64,000 nt of DNA from an uncultured Bacilli bacterium (GCA_934183165.1 CAKPRZ010000002.1:62001-126000), one strand, 5' to 3'. Shown: positions 15,726 to 24,698, counted from the stretch's first letter. Numbers and translations: made by a program. Notes: a model not told the origin generated them from the sequence alone.

Positions 15726-16849
15726 TAATTAAAGAAATTGAACTTAATAATTATCGAAATTATGAGAAATTAAAATTAAAATTTAATAAGAATATAAACA
15801 TAATAATAGGTGATAATGCTCAGGGAAAAACCAATATTTTAGAAGCAATCTATTTTTTGTCTGTAACAAAGTCTTATCGTACTAACTATGAAGAAAATTT
15901 AATTAAACAAGGTACTGATTATTTTAAAATAAAAGCTTCTATAAAAAACAAAAACATTCCAAAAAGACTAGAGGTTTTATTTAATAAAACTCAAAAATCA
16001 TTTTTTATTAATAAGGAAAAAGTAAAGAAAATGGCAAGTTATATAGGAAATTTCAATGTTATTAATATAACTCCTGAAGATATTGAAATATTAAAAGGAT
16101 CTCCTTCAATAAGAAGAAATATAATTAATATTGAATTAAGCCAAATATATGAAAAATATATTGAAATATACAATGAATACAATAAATTATTAAAAATAAG
16201 AAATGATTATTTAAAGGAATTAATGACAAATAGTATTGCAGACGATAGATATCTTGATATCATAACTGAGAAATTAATTGAAAGAGCAGTATATATATAT
16301 CAAATTAGAAAAGAATTTATTGATAGTATAAATGAACGAATAAATGTAATTTTTGAAGATATAACAAATATTAAAAATCTTAAAATAGATTATCAAACTA
16401 ATATAGGTATAGAAGTATTTGAAAAAGAAGAAATTTCAAAAAAAATGAAATTTATATTTCATAAATATAATCAAAAAGAAATTTCACTTGGTATGACTAT
16501 ATACGGACCTCATAGAGATGATTTTATTTTTAATCTGGATACTAATAACATTAGATATTTTGGTTCACAAGGACAGCAAAAATTAGCAATTATTTCTTTT
16601 AAGTTATGTCTTTTAGATATATATAAAGAAAAAATTGGTAGTGTTCCTGTTTTATTATTAGATGATATATTTAGTGAATTAGATAAAAAAAGAAAAAATA
16701 AGTTAATTGATTATATTAATCATGCAGGACAAGTTATAATTACAACAAATGATATAAGAGATATAAATAGAAAAAAGCTTAATGAAGCAAAGATATTTGA
16801 AATAAAAAATAAAAAAATAATAGAAAAAGGTGATAAGAATGGCAAATGA
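15722..16849 (+). CDS. recF: DNA replication and repair protein RecF
   Basis: A 375-residue SMC-like ATPase that loads RecA at gaps together with RecO and RecR (recR is at 24080). Seen are the N-terminal IIKEIELNNYRNYEKLKL, Walker A GDNAQGKTN (about 31-39), the ABC signature SQGQQKLAIIS near 281, and Walker B LLLDDIFSELD near 315. The start matches family N-termini but lacks its own ribosome binding site (see the leader ORF). It overlaps gyrB by 11 bp. Confidence 0.96.
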   Translation: MIIKEIELNNYRNYEKLKLKFNKNINIIIGDNAQGKTNILEAIYFLSVTKSYRTNYEENLIKQGTDYFKIKASIKNKNIPKRLEVLFNKTQKSFFINKEKVKKMASYIGNFNVINITPEDIEILKGSPSIRRNIINIELSQIYEKYIEIYNEYNKLLKIRNDYLKELMTNSIADDRYLDIITEKLIERAVYIYQIRKEFIDSINERINVIFEDITNIKNLKIDYQTNIGIEVFEKEEISKKMKFIFHKYNQKEISLGMTIYGPHRDDFIFNLDTNNIRYFGSQGQQKLAIISFKLCLLDIYKEKIGSVPVLLLDDIFSELDKKRKNKLIDYINHAGQVIITTNDIRDINRKKLNEAKIFEIKNKKIIEKGDKNGK

Positions 16850-18755
16850 TAAAAGTTATGATTCTTCTTCAATTCAAGTATTAGAAGGGTTAGAGGCAGT
16901 ACGAAAAAGACCTGGTATGTACATTGGTACTACTAGTGAAAGAGGATTACATCATTTAGTATGGGAAATTGTTGATAATGCTATAGATGAAGCTTTGGCT
17001 GGATATTGTGATGATATAGAAGTAATAGTTAGTAAAGAAAATACCATAACTGTTAAAGATGATGGTCGTGGAATACCAGTTGGAATTCATGAAAAAACAG
17101 GAAAAAGTACAGTAGAAACTATATTTACTGTATTACACGCTGGTGGTAAATTTGGCGGAGGCGGTTATAAAGTATCCGGTGGACTACATGGTGTTGGTGC
17201 AAGTGTAGTAAATGCTTTGTCAGATTGGTTAGAGGTAAAAGTATATAAAGAAGGTAAAGTATATTTTCAAAGATTTAAAAATGGTGGTCATCCAGATGGT
17301 GATTTAAAGGTAATTGGTGAATGTTCAGAGGATAGAACTGGTACAACAGTAACTTTTAAGCCAGATCCAGAAATATTTACAGAAACGACAATATTTAACT
17401 ATAACACTTTACAACACAGATTAAGAGAGTTAGCTTTTTTAAATAGAGGTTTAAAAATTATCTTAATTGATGAACGTGACGATGATAAAAGAGAAGAATT
17501 TTTATATGAGGGTGGAATCAGTGAATATGTTGCAATGTTAAATAAAAATAAAAATCCAATACATGATACCATCGTTGATGTTACAGGTATGGATAAGGAT
17601 ATATCTATAGAAGTGGCATTACAATACAATCAAGGTGATACTTCTAACATTTATTCTTTCGTAAATAATATAACAACTCCTGAAGGAGGAACTCATGAAG
17701 ATGGTGTTAGGCGTGCACTTACTAGGGTTTTAAACAAATATGCAACAAATAATGGATTATTAAAAAATAATGATGATGCATTAAGTGGTGATGATGTAAG
17801 AGAAGGACTTACGATGATTATTTCTTGTAAACACCCAAATCCACAGTTTGAAGGTCAAACAAAAACAAAGTTGGGCAATGCAGAAGTAAGAAGTATTGCA
17901 GATAAAATATTTTCGGAGGCGTTTGAAAGATTTTTGTTAGAAAATCCTAACCAAGCAAAAATAATTGTAGAAAAATCAATGCTAGCAGCTAGAGCAAGAG
18001 TTGCCGCTAAACGTGCAAGAGAATTAACTAGAAGAAAAGGTGACTTAGACGTAACAAATTTTTATGGTAAATTGTCTGATTGTAAAAGTAAAGATGCTAG
18101 TATTAGTGAAATTTTCTTAGTCGAAGGTGATAGTGCCGGTGGTTCAGCAATTAAGGGTAGAGATAGTATGACACAGGCAATATTGCCATTGAGAGGTAAA
18201 ATATTAAATGTAGAAAAAGCAAGAATGGATAGAGCACTTGCAAATGAAGAAATTAGAACAATAATTACAGCGTTTGGAACAGGAATAGGTAATGACTTTG
18301 ATTTATCAAAATTAAGATATCATAAGATTATAATAATGACCGATGCCGATGTTGATGGTTCACATATAAGAGTATTATTATTAACATTATTTTATCGTTT
18401 CTTTCGTCCAATTGTTGAGGCTGGTCATGTATATGCAGCACAACCACCTTTGTATGTAATTAAACATGGAAAAACGATTAAATATGTTTTAGATGAGAAA
18501 GAAAGAGATGAATACTTATCAACTTTGAGTCCTAATACGAAATACGATATTATGCGTATGAAAGGTTTAGGAGAAATGGATGCTGAAGAATTAAATGAAA
18601 CTACAATGGATATTCATAAAAGAATCTTGAGACAAATAACGGTAGATGATGCTATAAGGGCAGATGAGGTATTTTCAAAATTGATGGGTGAAGAAGTAGA
18701 GCCACGCCGTGAATTTATTGAAACTAATGCAACATATGCAAACTTAGATGTATAG
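16839..18755 (+). CDS. gyrB: DNA gyrase subunit B
   Basis: A 638-residue ATPase subunit of gyrase. GHKL ATP-binding motifs are EIVDNAIDEALAG, DDGRGIPVGIH and GGLHGVGASVVNALS; the Toprim part has EGDSAGGSA near 430 and TDADVDGSHI near 504; the C-terminus RREFIETNATYANLDV is typical. I place the start at ATG 16839 (MANDKSYDSSSIQVLEGLEAVRKRPGMYIG); the ORF runs three codons further to GTG 16830, but AAAAGGTGATAAGA fits 16839. Confidence 0.98.
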   Translation: MANDKSYDSSSIQVLEGLEAVRKRPGMYIGTTSERGLHHLVWEIVDNAIDEALAGYCDDIEVIVSKENTITVKDDGRGIPVGIHEKTGKSTVETIFTVLHAGGKFGGGGYKVSGGLHGVGASVVNALSDWLEVKVYKEGKVYFQRFKNGGHPDGDLKVIGECSEDRTGTTVTFKPDPEIFTETTIFNYNTLQHRLRELAFLNRGLKIILIDERDDDKREEFLYEGGISEYVAMLNKNKNPIHDTIVDVTGMDKDISIEVALQYNQGDTSNIYSFVNNITTPEGGTHEDGVRRALTRVLNKYATNNGLLKNNDDALSGDDVREGLTMIISCKHPNPQFEGQTKTKLGNAEVRSIADKIFSEAFERFLLENPNQAKIIVEKSMLAARARVAAKRARELTRRKGDLDVTNFYGKLSDCKSKDASISEIFLVEGDSAGGSAIKGRDSMTQAILPLRGKILNVEKARMDRALANEEIRTIITAFGTGIGNDFDLSKLRYHKIIIMTDADVDGSHIRVLLLTLFYRFFRPIVEAGHVYAAQPPLYVIKHGKTIKYVLDEKERDEYLSTLSPNTKYDIMRMKGLGEMDAEELNETTMDIHKRILRQITVDDAIRADEVFSKLMGEEVEPRREFIETNATYANLDV

Positions 18756-18766
18756 GAGGGAATAAA

Positions 18767-21202
18767 ATGGATAAATTAGAGCAAAATAATATAGTAAAAG
18801 AGGTACAAGATTCATTCTTAGATTATTCCATGAGTGTTATTACAGCCCGTGCTATACCGGATTTAAGAGATGGGTTAAAACCTGTACATAGAAGAATTTT
18901 ATATTCTATGTACGAATCAGGATATACTCCTGACAAACCACATAAAAAAAGTGCTAGAATTGTCGGAGATGTAATGGGAAAATACCATCCACATGGAGAT
19001 TCTTCTATATATGAAGCAATGGTAAGAATGGCACAGGATTTTTCATATAGATATATGTTAGTTGATGGCCATGGTAATTTTGGTAATATTGAAGGATATG
19101 GAGCAGCTGCAATGCGTTATACAGAATCTAGACTCTCTAAAATATCATTGGAATTATTAAGAAATATTAATAAAAATACTGTTGATTTTATACCTAATTT
19201 TGATGAATCAGAAAAAGAACCTGTTGTATTACCATCCAGATTTCCTAATATTTTAGTAAATGGTACTACTGGTATTGCAGTTGGTATGGCAACGAATATC
19301 CCACCACATAATCTTGGGGAAGTTATTGATGGGTGTGTTGCATATATTGATAATCCTGATATTGATATAAATGGGTTAATGCATTACATAAAAGGACCAG
19401 ATTTTCCTACTGGAGCAACCATTTTAGGTAATAGTGGTATTAGAAAAGCATACGAAACAGGTAGAGGAAGTATCACTATTAGAAGTAAAGCTAAAATAGA
19501 AGAAAAAAATGGTAAACAATATATTATAATAGATGAAGTTCCATATGGAGTTAATACTTTAGAATTAAAAAACAAAGTAGCTGAATTGGTTCATAGTAAA
19601 ACAATAGAAGGAATTGCAGATTACCATTCAGATTTAAAAAATGGAATAAAAATAACAATAACACTAAAAAAAGACGCAAATGCACAAGTAGTGTTAAATA
19701 AACTTTATAAACATACATCATTTCAAACAAGTTATGGTATTATATTTTTAATGCTAGACCAAGGAGTGCCAAAAACATTAAATTTAAAAGAAATTATTAG
19801 TAAATATATTGATTTTCAAAGAGAGATTATTATCAGAAGAACTCAATTTGATTTAGATAATGCAGAAAAAAGAGTTCATATATTAGAAGGCTTAAAGATT
19901 GCTTTAGATCACATTGATGAAATTATTAAATTGATTAGAGCTTCTAAGGGTGATGATGAAGCTAGAACTAAATTAATGAGTCAATTTGGTTTAACAGAGG
20001 TTCAATCTAATGCAATATTAGAAATGAAATTACGTCGTTTGACTGGTTTAGAAAGAGAAAAAATAGAAAATGAACTTTCTGATTTATTAAAATTAATTGA
20101 TGAATTGAGATTAATTTTAAGCAGTGATGCTAGAGTCTTAGAAGTAATTAAGAAAGAATTGTTAGAAATAAAGGAAAAATATGGTGATGTAAGAAGAACA
20201 AACATAGATATGACTGCAATTGAATATATAGAAGATGAATCACTAATTCCTGTTGATAAAGTTCTTATTGCTTTAACAAATAAAGGTTATGTTAAGAGAA
20301 TGTTATTAGATTCATATAGAATACAAAATCGTGGTGGAGTGGGAATCAAAGGAATGACAACTAATGAAGAAGATTTTGTAGAAAAAATACTTAATATGGA
20401 GACTCACGATTACATTTTATTCTTTAGTAATAAGGGTAAGGTATATCGTATGAAAGGTTATGAAATTCCTGAATTTAGTAGACAATCTAAAGGCTTACCA
20501 ATAATTAATTTATTACCATTGGAAAATGGAGAAAAAATAACATCTATGATTAAGATAGATAAAGAAGATACTGCAAACAAATGTTTGATATTTTTTACAA
20601 AAAACGGTTTAACAAAGAGAACATTGCTAACTGAATTTGAAAATATTAGGAATAATGGTAAAAAAGCAATTGTTTTGAAAGATGATGACGAATTGATTGC
20701 TGTACGTAAAACAAACGGTTCTAATGAAATTTTAATAGGCGCTAGTAATGGAAGAATGGTAAGATTTGATGAAAATGAAGTCAGAATAATGGGTAGAAGT
20801 AGTAGTGGTGTTAAAGGAATAGAATTTACTAATGCCCACGTAGTTGGTGCTGAAGTTGTTGATAGTCACGAACAAGTATTAATTGTAACAGAAAATGGTT
20901 ATGGTAAAAAAACAGAAGTAGAACAATATCGTTTAACTCATCGTGGTAGTAAAGGCGTTAAGGCTCTCAATGTAACAGAAAAAAACGGTAATTTAGTTTC
21001 TTTATCAACAGTAACTGGTGATGAGGATTTAATGATTATTACTGATAGTGGTATAATTATTAGAATATCAACTGATCAAGTTTCTACTTTGAATAGAAAT
21101 ACTCAAGGTGTAAAACTAATTAATCTTAAGAATAATCAAAAAGTTGCTACTGTTGCATTAGTTTCAAAAGAAGAAATTGTAGAAGAAGCAGATAACAATT
21201 AG
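18767..21202 (+). CDS. gyrA: DNA gyrase subunit A
   Basis: An 811-residue subunit with the DNA-cleaving Tyr in AAMRYTESRL (about residue 118). The quinolone-determining stretch reads HPHGDSSIYEAMVRMAQ, with the usual Ser and an acidic residue at the two positions where resistance changes occur. The C-terminal pinwheel repeats include the GyrA box-like NRGGVGIKGM. It follows gyrB by 11 bp with its own GGAGGG. It ends next to a Noc site that also looks like a terminator. Confidence 0.98.
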   Translation: MDKLEQNNIVKEVQDSFLDYSMSVITARAIPDLRDGLKPVHRRILYSMYESGYTPDKPHKKSARIVGDVMGKYHPHGDSSIYEAMVRMAQDFSYRYMLVDGHGNFGNIEGYGAAAMRYTESRLSKISLELLRNINKNTVDFIPNFDESEKEPVVLPSRFPNILVNGTTGIAVGMATNIPPHNLGEVIDGCVAYIDNPDIDINGLMHYIKGPDFPTGATILGNSGIRKAYETGRGSITIRSKAKIEEKNGKQYIIIDEVPYGVNTLELKNKVAELVHSKTIEGIADYHSDLKNGIKITITLKKDANAQVVLNKLYKHTSFQTSYGIIFLMLDQGVPKTLNLKEIISKYIDFQREIIIRRTQFDLDNAEKRVHILEGLKIALDHIDEIIKLIRASKGDDEARTKLMSQFGLTEVQSNAILEMKLRRLTGLEREKIENELSDLLKLIDELRLILSSDARVLEVIKKELLEIKEKYGDVRRTNIDMTAIEYIEDESLIPVDKVLIALTNKGYVKRMLLDSYRIQNRGGVGIKGMTTNEEDFVEKILNMETHDYILFFSNKGKVYRMKGYEIPEFSRQSKGLPIINLLPLENGEKITSMIKIDKEDTANKCLIFFTKNGLTKRTLLTEFENIRNNGKKAIVLKDDDELIAVRKTNGSNEILIGASNGRMVRFDENEVRIMGRSSSGVKGIEFTNAHVVGAEVVDSHEQVLIVTENGYGKKTEVEQYRLTHRGSKGVKALNVTEKNGNLVSLSTVTGDEDLMIITDSGIIIRISTDQVSTLNRNTQGVKLINLKNNQKVATVALVSKEEIVEEADNN

Positions 21203-21208
21203 TTATAA

Positions 21209-21238
21209 AAAAAATATTTCCCGGGAAATATTTTTTTA
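21209..21238 (+). terminator. Terminator-like palindrome after gyrA, built around a Noc site
   Basis: A 30-bp perfect inverted repeat, A7-TATTTCCC-GGGAAATA-T7, starting 6 bp after the gyrA stop. It has no natural loop, so the hairpin would open the central CCGG, but the T-run follows as in an intrinsic terminator. The same bases contain NBS 21216-21229. Confidence 0.45.
21216..21229. promoter_or_regulatory. Noc-binding site (NBS), module 1, first copy
   Basis: Perfect ATTTCCCGGGAAAT. Next NBS begins 31 bp downstream. Confidence 0.85.
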
Positions 21239-21246
21239 TGTAAATT

Positions 21247-21260
21247 ATTTCCCGGGAAAT
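21247..21260. promoter_or_regulatory. Noc-binding site (NBS), module 1, second copy
   Basis: Perfect ATTTCCCGGGAAAT. It is the first part of a 41-bp unit (21247-21287) repeated exactly at 22106-22146. Confidence 0.85.
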
Positions 21261-21269
21261 AATTTATAA

Positions 21270-21285
21270 TGTTTCACGTGAAACA
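21270..21285. promoter_or_regulatory. parS site, module 1
   Basis: Perfect TGTTTCACGTGAAACA, the near-universal Firmicute parS, extended by flanking TATAA/TTATA. Centre lies 24 bp from the centre of the adjacent NBS. Cognate ParB is at 2826-3704. Confidence 0.95.
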
Positions 21286-21330
21286 TTATAAAAAAGTTGA
21301 AAAAAAATCAAAAGTAGTGTATTATTTATT

Positions 21331-21407
21331 ACGATGCAACAGATATATTGGAACCAGGTCAGGATCGGAAGATAGCAGCCTTAACAATCAATGTTTGTGT
21401 GCATCAT
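21331..21407 (+). ncRNA. ffs: Signal recognition particle RNA, small bacterial type
   Basis: The apical SRP domain reads GGTCAGGATCGGAAGATAGC and then AGCC, matching the conserved GGTCAGGTCCGGAAGGAAGCAGCC. The GGAA tetraloop is closed by ATC/GAT, a compensated version of the usual pairs. The outer ends GATGCA (21333-21338) and TGCATC (21400-21405) pair. Exact ends are estimates. In B. subtilis this RNA lies between tadA and dnaX; here it precedes tadA by 18 bp. Ffh is not in the window. Confidence 0.9.
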
Positions 21408-21424
21408 TTTATTTGAGGTAATTT

Positions 21425-21862
21425 ATGAATGATTTTATCGAAATTTTATTAAAAGAAGCTAAAAAAGCTTATGATGATAATGAAGTACCTATAGGCTCAA
21501 TAATAGTAAAAAGCAATAAAATAGTATCAAAAGCCCATAATTTAAAAGAAACAAAAAGCAATGTTTTATGTCATGCTGAATTATTAGCAATAAATAAAGC
21601 TTGTAATAAATTAAAAAATTGGCGTTTAAATGATTGTATACTATATACTACGCTTTTTCCTTGCCCCATGTGTGCAAGTGCAATTCAACAAGCTCGCATA
21701 AAAAAAGTTGTTTATTTAAATAATTCAAATAATAATTTTGCTCAAAATATATCAAATGAAATATTATCAAATAAGAATAGTAATCATCAAGTTCTTATTG
21801 AAAAACTGCATTTAGAAGACAATTTAATTAATTCTTTTTTTAAAAAAATAAGAGATAATTAA
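21425..21862 (+). CDS. tadA: tRNA-specific adenosine deaminase TadA
   Basis: A 145-residue zinc deaminase that makes inosine at tRNA-Arg wobble A34. The zinc and catalytic motifs are HAELLAINKA (His and catalytic Glu, about 49-51) and PCPMCASAIQQARI (two Cys). MNDFIEILLKEAKKAYDDNEVPIGSIIV is the family N-terminus. ATG follows GAGGTAATTT. The stop is followed at once by a parS site and T-run. Confidence 0.95.
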   Translation: MNDFIEILLKEAKKAYDDNEVPIGSIIVKSNKIVSKAHNLKETKSNVLCHAELLAINKACNKLKNWRLNDCILYTTLFPCPMCASAIQQARIKKVVYLNNSNNNFAQNISNEILSNKNSNHQVLIEKLHLEDNLINSFFKKIRDN

Positions 21863-21878
21863 TGTTTCACGTGAAACA
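21863..21878. promoter_or_regulatory. parS site directly after tadA
   Basis: Perfect TGTTTCACGTGAAACA one base past the tadA stop, inside the longer palindrome TTAATGTTTCAC-GTGAAACATTAA (21859-21882), followed by T6. It could also act as the tadA terminator. Confidence 0.93.
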
Positions 21879-22072
21879 TTAATTTTTTTGATACTTAAAA
21901 AAACGCAAATTGATTATCTTATAATAAATATGATTGCTGATGTTATAGTAATTCACTTTAGAATTTGAAAAACAATCAATATAAAAATATTTAAATAGAA
22001 ATTGATATTAATATTACTTTATAAGTAATAAAAACAAATTTAATTAAAATTTATTATTTTTCTGGTCAAATT

Positions 22073-22086
22073 ATTTCCCGGGAAAT
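22073..22086. promoter_or_regulatory. Noc-binding site (NBS), module 2, first copy
   Basis: Perfect ATTTCCCGGGAAAT, extended to CAAATT...AATTTG, a 26-bp palindrome. The second copy starts 33 bp later. Confidence 0.85.
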
Positions 22087-22105
22087 AATTTGCATCTAAA
22101 AAAAT

Positions 22106-22119
22106 ATTTCCCGGGAAAT
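22106..22119. promoter_or_regulatory. Noc-binding site (NBS), module 2, second copy
   Basis: Perfect ATTTCCCGGGAAAT at the start of the second 41-bp repeat unit. Confidence 0.85.
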
Positions 22120-22128
22120 AATTTATAA

Positions 22129-22144
22129 TGTTTCACGTGAAACA
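22129..22144. promoter_or_regulatory. parS site, module 2
   Basis: Perfect TGTTTCACGTGAAACA; third parS within 875 bp, about 10 kb from oriC, a normal place for origin-proximal parS. Confidence 0.95.
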
Positions 22145-22185
22145 TTGAGAAAAATAAAATAAAACTAGTTTAAATTAGTCTAAAA

Positions 22186-22194
22186 TGATATAAT
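22186..22194 (+). promoter_or_regulatory. Extended -10 promoter of the dnaX operon
   Basis: TGATATAAT, 24 bp before the dnaX ATG. The expected -35 position reads TAGTTT, a poor match, as is common with extended -10 promoters. Confidence 0.55.
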
Positions 22195-22217
22195 ATATGA
22201 GGAGAAAGGAGAAAAAT

Positions 22218-23783
22218 ATGTATCAAAGTTTATATAGAAAATATAGACCATCAAACTTTGAAGAAGTATATGGACAAGATATTGCTAAAAGAATATTAAT
22301 AAATTCTATTAAACAAAATAAAATATCACATGCATATTTGTTTTATGGCCCTAGAGGAACAGGAAAAACTTCAATTGCCAAGATGTTTGCTAGAATATGT
22401 AATTGTTTGAATAATGAAAATGGTGAATGTTGTAATACTTGTCCAAATTGTATTGAATCTAATGATAAAAATTGCGTGGATATTATAGAAATAGATGCGG
22501 CTTCAAATAATGGCGTTGATGAAATTAGAGAACTAAAAAACAAAATTAATTTGGTTCCAAACAAACTTAAATATAAAGTGTATATAATTGATGAAGTTCA
22601 TATGTTATCTACTGGAGCATTTAATGCTTTACTGAAAACATTAGAAGAACCGCCAGAACATATAATTTTTATTTTGGCTACAACTGAATTTTACAAAGTA
22701 CCAACTACAATTGTATCAAGATGCCAGACTATTGAATTTAAAAATATTGATGATCAAAGTATGTACAATAGATTAAATGAAATATCGAAAGCTGAAAATA
22801 TTTTGATCGATGATTCTGGAATATCAGAAATTATCAAAAATTCAAATGGTGGTTTAAGAGATGCTATTGGTCTTCTTGAAAAATTAAGCTTATATTGTGA
22901 TGATAAAACATATATTAATGCAGATAATGTAAAAGAAATTGTTGGTTCTGTTTCGTTAGATGAAATAAAAAGATTACTCGATAATATTTTAAATAAAAAT
23001 TTGGATAAAAGTTTTGAACAAGTAAAAAAATATTTTGATACTGGAAAAGATTTAATTAAAATTCTTAATGAATTGATTTATGAATTAAGAAATCAAATTG
23101 TTGAAAGTTATGATTATGATAAATTGACTATTATTAATTTAATGAATGAATACTCTATTAAATTAAAAAAAAGTAGTAATACAAGAATAATGTTTGAAAT
23201 GATGATTATTGAATTGCTCAATAAAATACAGAAAGACAATATTAAAACAAATGTTCGACAATTATTGAGTGATGAAAATAAACATAGTTCAAACATAATT
23301 TCAAAAGAGTCATTACTTAATGAAAACGAGTATAAAATCAGAGTTAATAATACATTTTGCAATGCCAATAAGAAATTTTTGATTGATATTAAACAAAAGT
23401 GGAATTTACTTGATAATTATACTTTTGATGCTAAAAATGGCTCTATGGTTTGTGATTTGATAGATTGTTGCCCTGTAGTTGCTAGTGATACAAATTTAAT
23501 ATTAACATCAAACTATGAAACAATGACATCAAAAATAAATTCAAAATTAAAAAAATATGAACTTGTTTTAAAAGAAAAATTAAATATTGATCTAAAAATA
23601 GTTATAGTTACTGATGATCAGTGGAAAACATTAAAACAAGAATATATGAGTAATATAAAGAATGGCTATAAATACGTATATATTGCTGATGAAAATAGCT
23701 CAAAAAAAGAAAAAGTACAAAATAATATAGATGAAAAAGCAAAAGAACTATTTGGTGATTTGCTAAAAAAGGAGGATATTTAA
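22218..23783 (+). CDS. dnaX: DNA polymerase III subunit gamma/tau
   Basis: A 521-residue AAA+ clamp-loader motor. Seen are QSLYRKYRPSNFEEVYGQ, Walker A GPRGTGKTS near residue 45, a four-Cys zinc module CNCLNNENGECCNTCPNC (about 63-80), Walker B IIDEVHML and sensor 1 ATTEFYKVPTTIVSRCQ. The C-terminal third is the tau part. The ORF opens at 22197, but ATG 22218 (MYQSLYRKYRP) follows GGAGAAAGGAGAAAAAT and fits the family. It heads dnaX-ebfC-recR, as in Bacillus. Confidence 0.97.
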   Translation: MYQSLYRKYRPSNFEEVYGQDIAKRILINSIKQNKISHAYLFYGPRGTGKTSIAKMFARICNCLNNENGECCNTCPNCIESNDKNCVDIIEIDAASNNGVDEIRELKNKINLVPNKLKYKVYIIDEVHMLSTGAFNALLKTLEEPPEHIIFILATTEFYKVPTTIVSRCQTIEFKNIDDQSMYNRLNEISKAENILIDDSGISEIIKNSNGGLRDAIGLLEKLSLYCDDKTYINADNVKEIVGSVSLDEIKRLLDNILNKNLDKSFEQVKKYFDTGKDLIKILNELIYELRNQIVESYDYDKLTIINLMNEYSIKLKKSSNTRIMFEMMIIELLNKIQKDNIKTNVRQLLSDENKHSSNIISKESLLNENEYKIRVNNTFCNANKKFLIDIKQKWNLLDNYTFDAKNGSMVCDLIDCCPVVASDTNLILTSNYETMTSKINSKLKKYELVLKEKLNIDLKIVIVTDDQWKTLKQEYMSNIKNGYKYVYIADENSSKKEKVQNNIDEKAKELFGDLLKKEDI

Positions 23784-23784
23784 A

Positions 23785-24078
23785 ATGAATATGCAAGCAT
23801 TGATGCGTCAAGCACAAAATTTACAAAAAGATATGTTAAATACAAAGCAGGAGATTGATTCTATGATTTTTTCTGGAGAAAATGGTTTTGTTAAAGTAAA
23901 AGTAAATGGAAAAAAAGAAGTAATTGAAATTAAGATTGAAAATGAAGAAATAGAAAAAGATGATTTAGAAGTTCTTAGTGATATGTTGATTATAGCACTT
24001 AATAATGCCTTCAAAGAGGTTGACAAAAAAACTGAAGAAAAAATGGGAAAATTTTCTAATATACCAGGATTATTTTAA
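23785..24078 (+). CDS. Nucleoid-associated protein YbaB/EbfC
   Basis: A 97-residue DNA-binding dimer of the YbaB/EbfC family (Bacillus YaaK). MNMQALMRQAQNLQKDMLNTKQEI is the N-terminal coiled helix, followed by GFVKVKVNGKKEVIEIKIE. Starts just after dnaX with AAAAAGGAGG, the strongest ribosome binding site in the operon. Always between dnaX and recR. Confidence 0.95.
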   Translation: MNMQALMRQAQNLQKDMLNTKQEIDSMIFSGENGFVKVKVNGKKEVIEIKIENEEIEKDDLEVLSDMLIIALNNAFKEVDKKTEEKMGKFSNIPGLF

Positions 24079-24079
24079 T

Positions 24080-24676
24080 ATGTACCCAGAAAGTTTAAAA
24101 AATCTTATAGAAAGTTTTAAAATGTTGCCCGGCATTGGTGAAAAAACTGCTGAGCGAATGGCTTTCTTCATTCTTGATATGGATGCAGATAATGTTGATT
24201 TTTTTTCAGATAGTATTTCTAATGCAAAGAAAAAATTACATAAATGTAGTAGATGTAATAATATAACTGATCAAGATGTTTGTTCTATTTGTACAGATTT
24301 AAATAGAAATACTAAAACATTATGTATTATAGAAGATCCTAAAAGTTTATACATGTTTGAAAAAACAAAGATATACAATGGATATTATTTCATTTTAAAT
24401 GATTTAATATCTCCACTAAATGGTGTTAATCCAGAAGACATTGGCCTTGAAAAATTACTTCAATTGATCAAAAATAGTGATTTTGATGAAATTATCATAG
24501 CTGTTAAGCCTAGTATTGAAGGAGAAACAACCAGTTTGTATATAAAAAGAATTTTAGAAGGTTTAGACATAAAAGTTACTCGATTGGCTAGTGGTATCCC
24601 AATGGGTGCTGATATAGAATACATTGATTCATTAACATTAGAACGTGCGATTAATGATAGAAAAGAAATAGAATAG
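24080..24676 (+). CDS. recR: Recombination mediator RecR
   Basis: A 198-residue zinc and Toprim protein that forms a ring with RecO to load RecA. ESLKNLIESFKMLPGIGEKTAERMAFFIL holds the helix-hairpin-helix; CSRCNNITDQDVCSIC is the zinc finger (about 57-72); the Toprim core starts LCIIEDPKSL and ends VTRLASGIPMGADIEYID. The open frame extends to 24005 inside ebfC, but ATG 24080 gives the exact family length. Confidence 0.96.
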   Translation: MYPESLKNLIESFKMLPGIGEKTAERMAFFILDMDADNVDFFSDSISNAKKKLHKCSRCNNITDQDVCSICTDLNRNTKTLCIIEDPKSLYMFEKTKIYNGYYFILNDLISPLNGVNPEDIGLEKLLQLIKNSDFDEIIIAVKPSIEGETTSLYIKRILEGLDIKVTRLASGIPMGADIEYIDSLTLERAINDRKEIE

Positions 24677-24698
24677 TGAGTTTATATGAACATAGTAT
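24671..24698 (+). promoter_or_regulatory. Sigma-E-like promoter of bofA
   Basis: GAATAGT, 13 bases, CATAGTAT; compare the Bacillus sigma-E pattern kmATATT-N13/14-CATACAnT. It overlaps the recR stop codon and ends 15 bp before the bofA ATG. Bacillus bofA is a sigma-E gene. Confidence 0.4.

Larger units (their letters stand above)
21247..21287 (+). repeat. 41-bp NBS-parS direct repeat, copy 1
   Basis: NBS, a 9-bp spacer AATTTATAA, parS and TT. Identical at every base to 22106-22146, 859 bp away, in the same orientation. Flanking sequence upstream and downstream differs. Confidence 0.9.
22106..22146 (+). repeat. 41-bp NBS-parS direct repeat, copy 2
   Basis: Exact copy of 21247-21287: NBS, AATTTATAA, parS, TT. 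Confidence 0.9.
21883..22217. other. Long intergenic region before dnaX carrying module 2
   Basis: About 330 bp without a gene. The first 190 bp are featureless A/T-rich sequence with no ORF or hairpin I would name. From 22073 it holds two Noc sites and a parS, and from 22186 a TGATATAAT extended -10 for dnaX. Confidence 0.7.
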
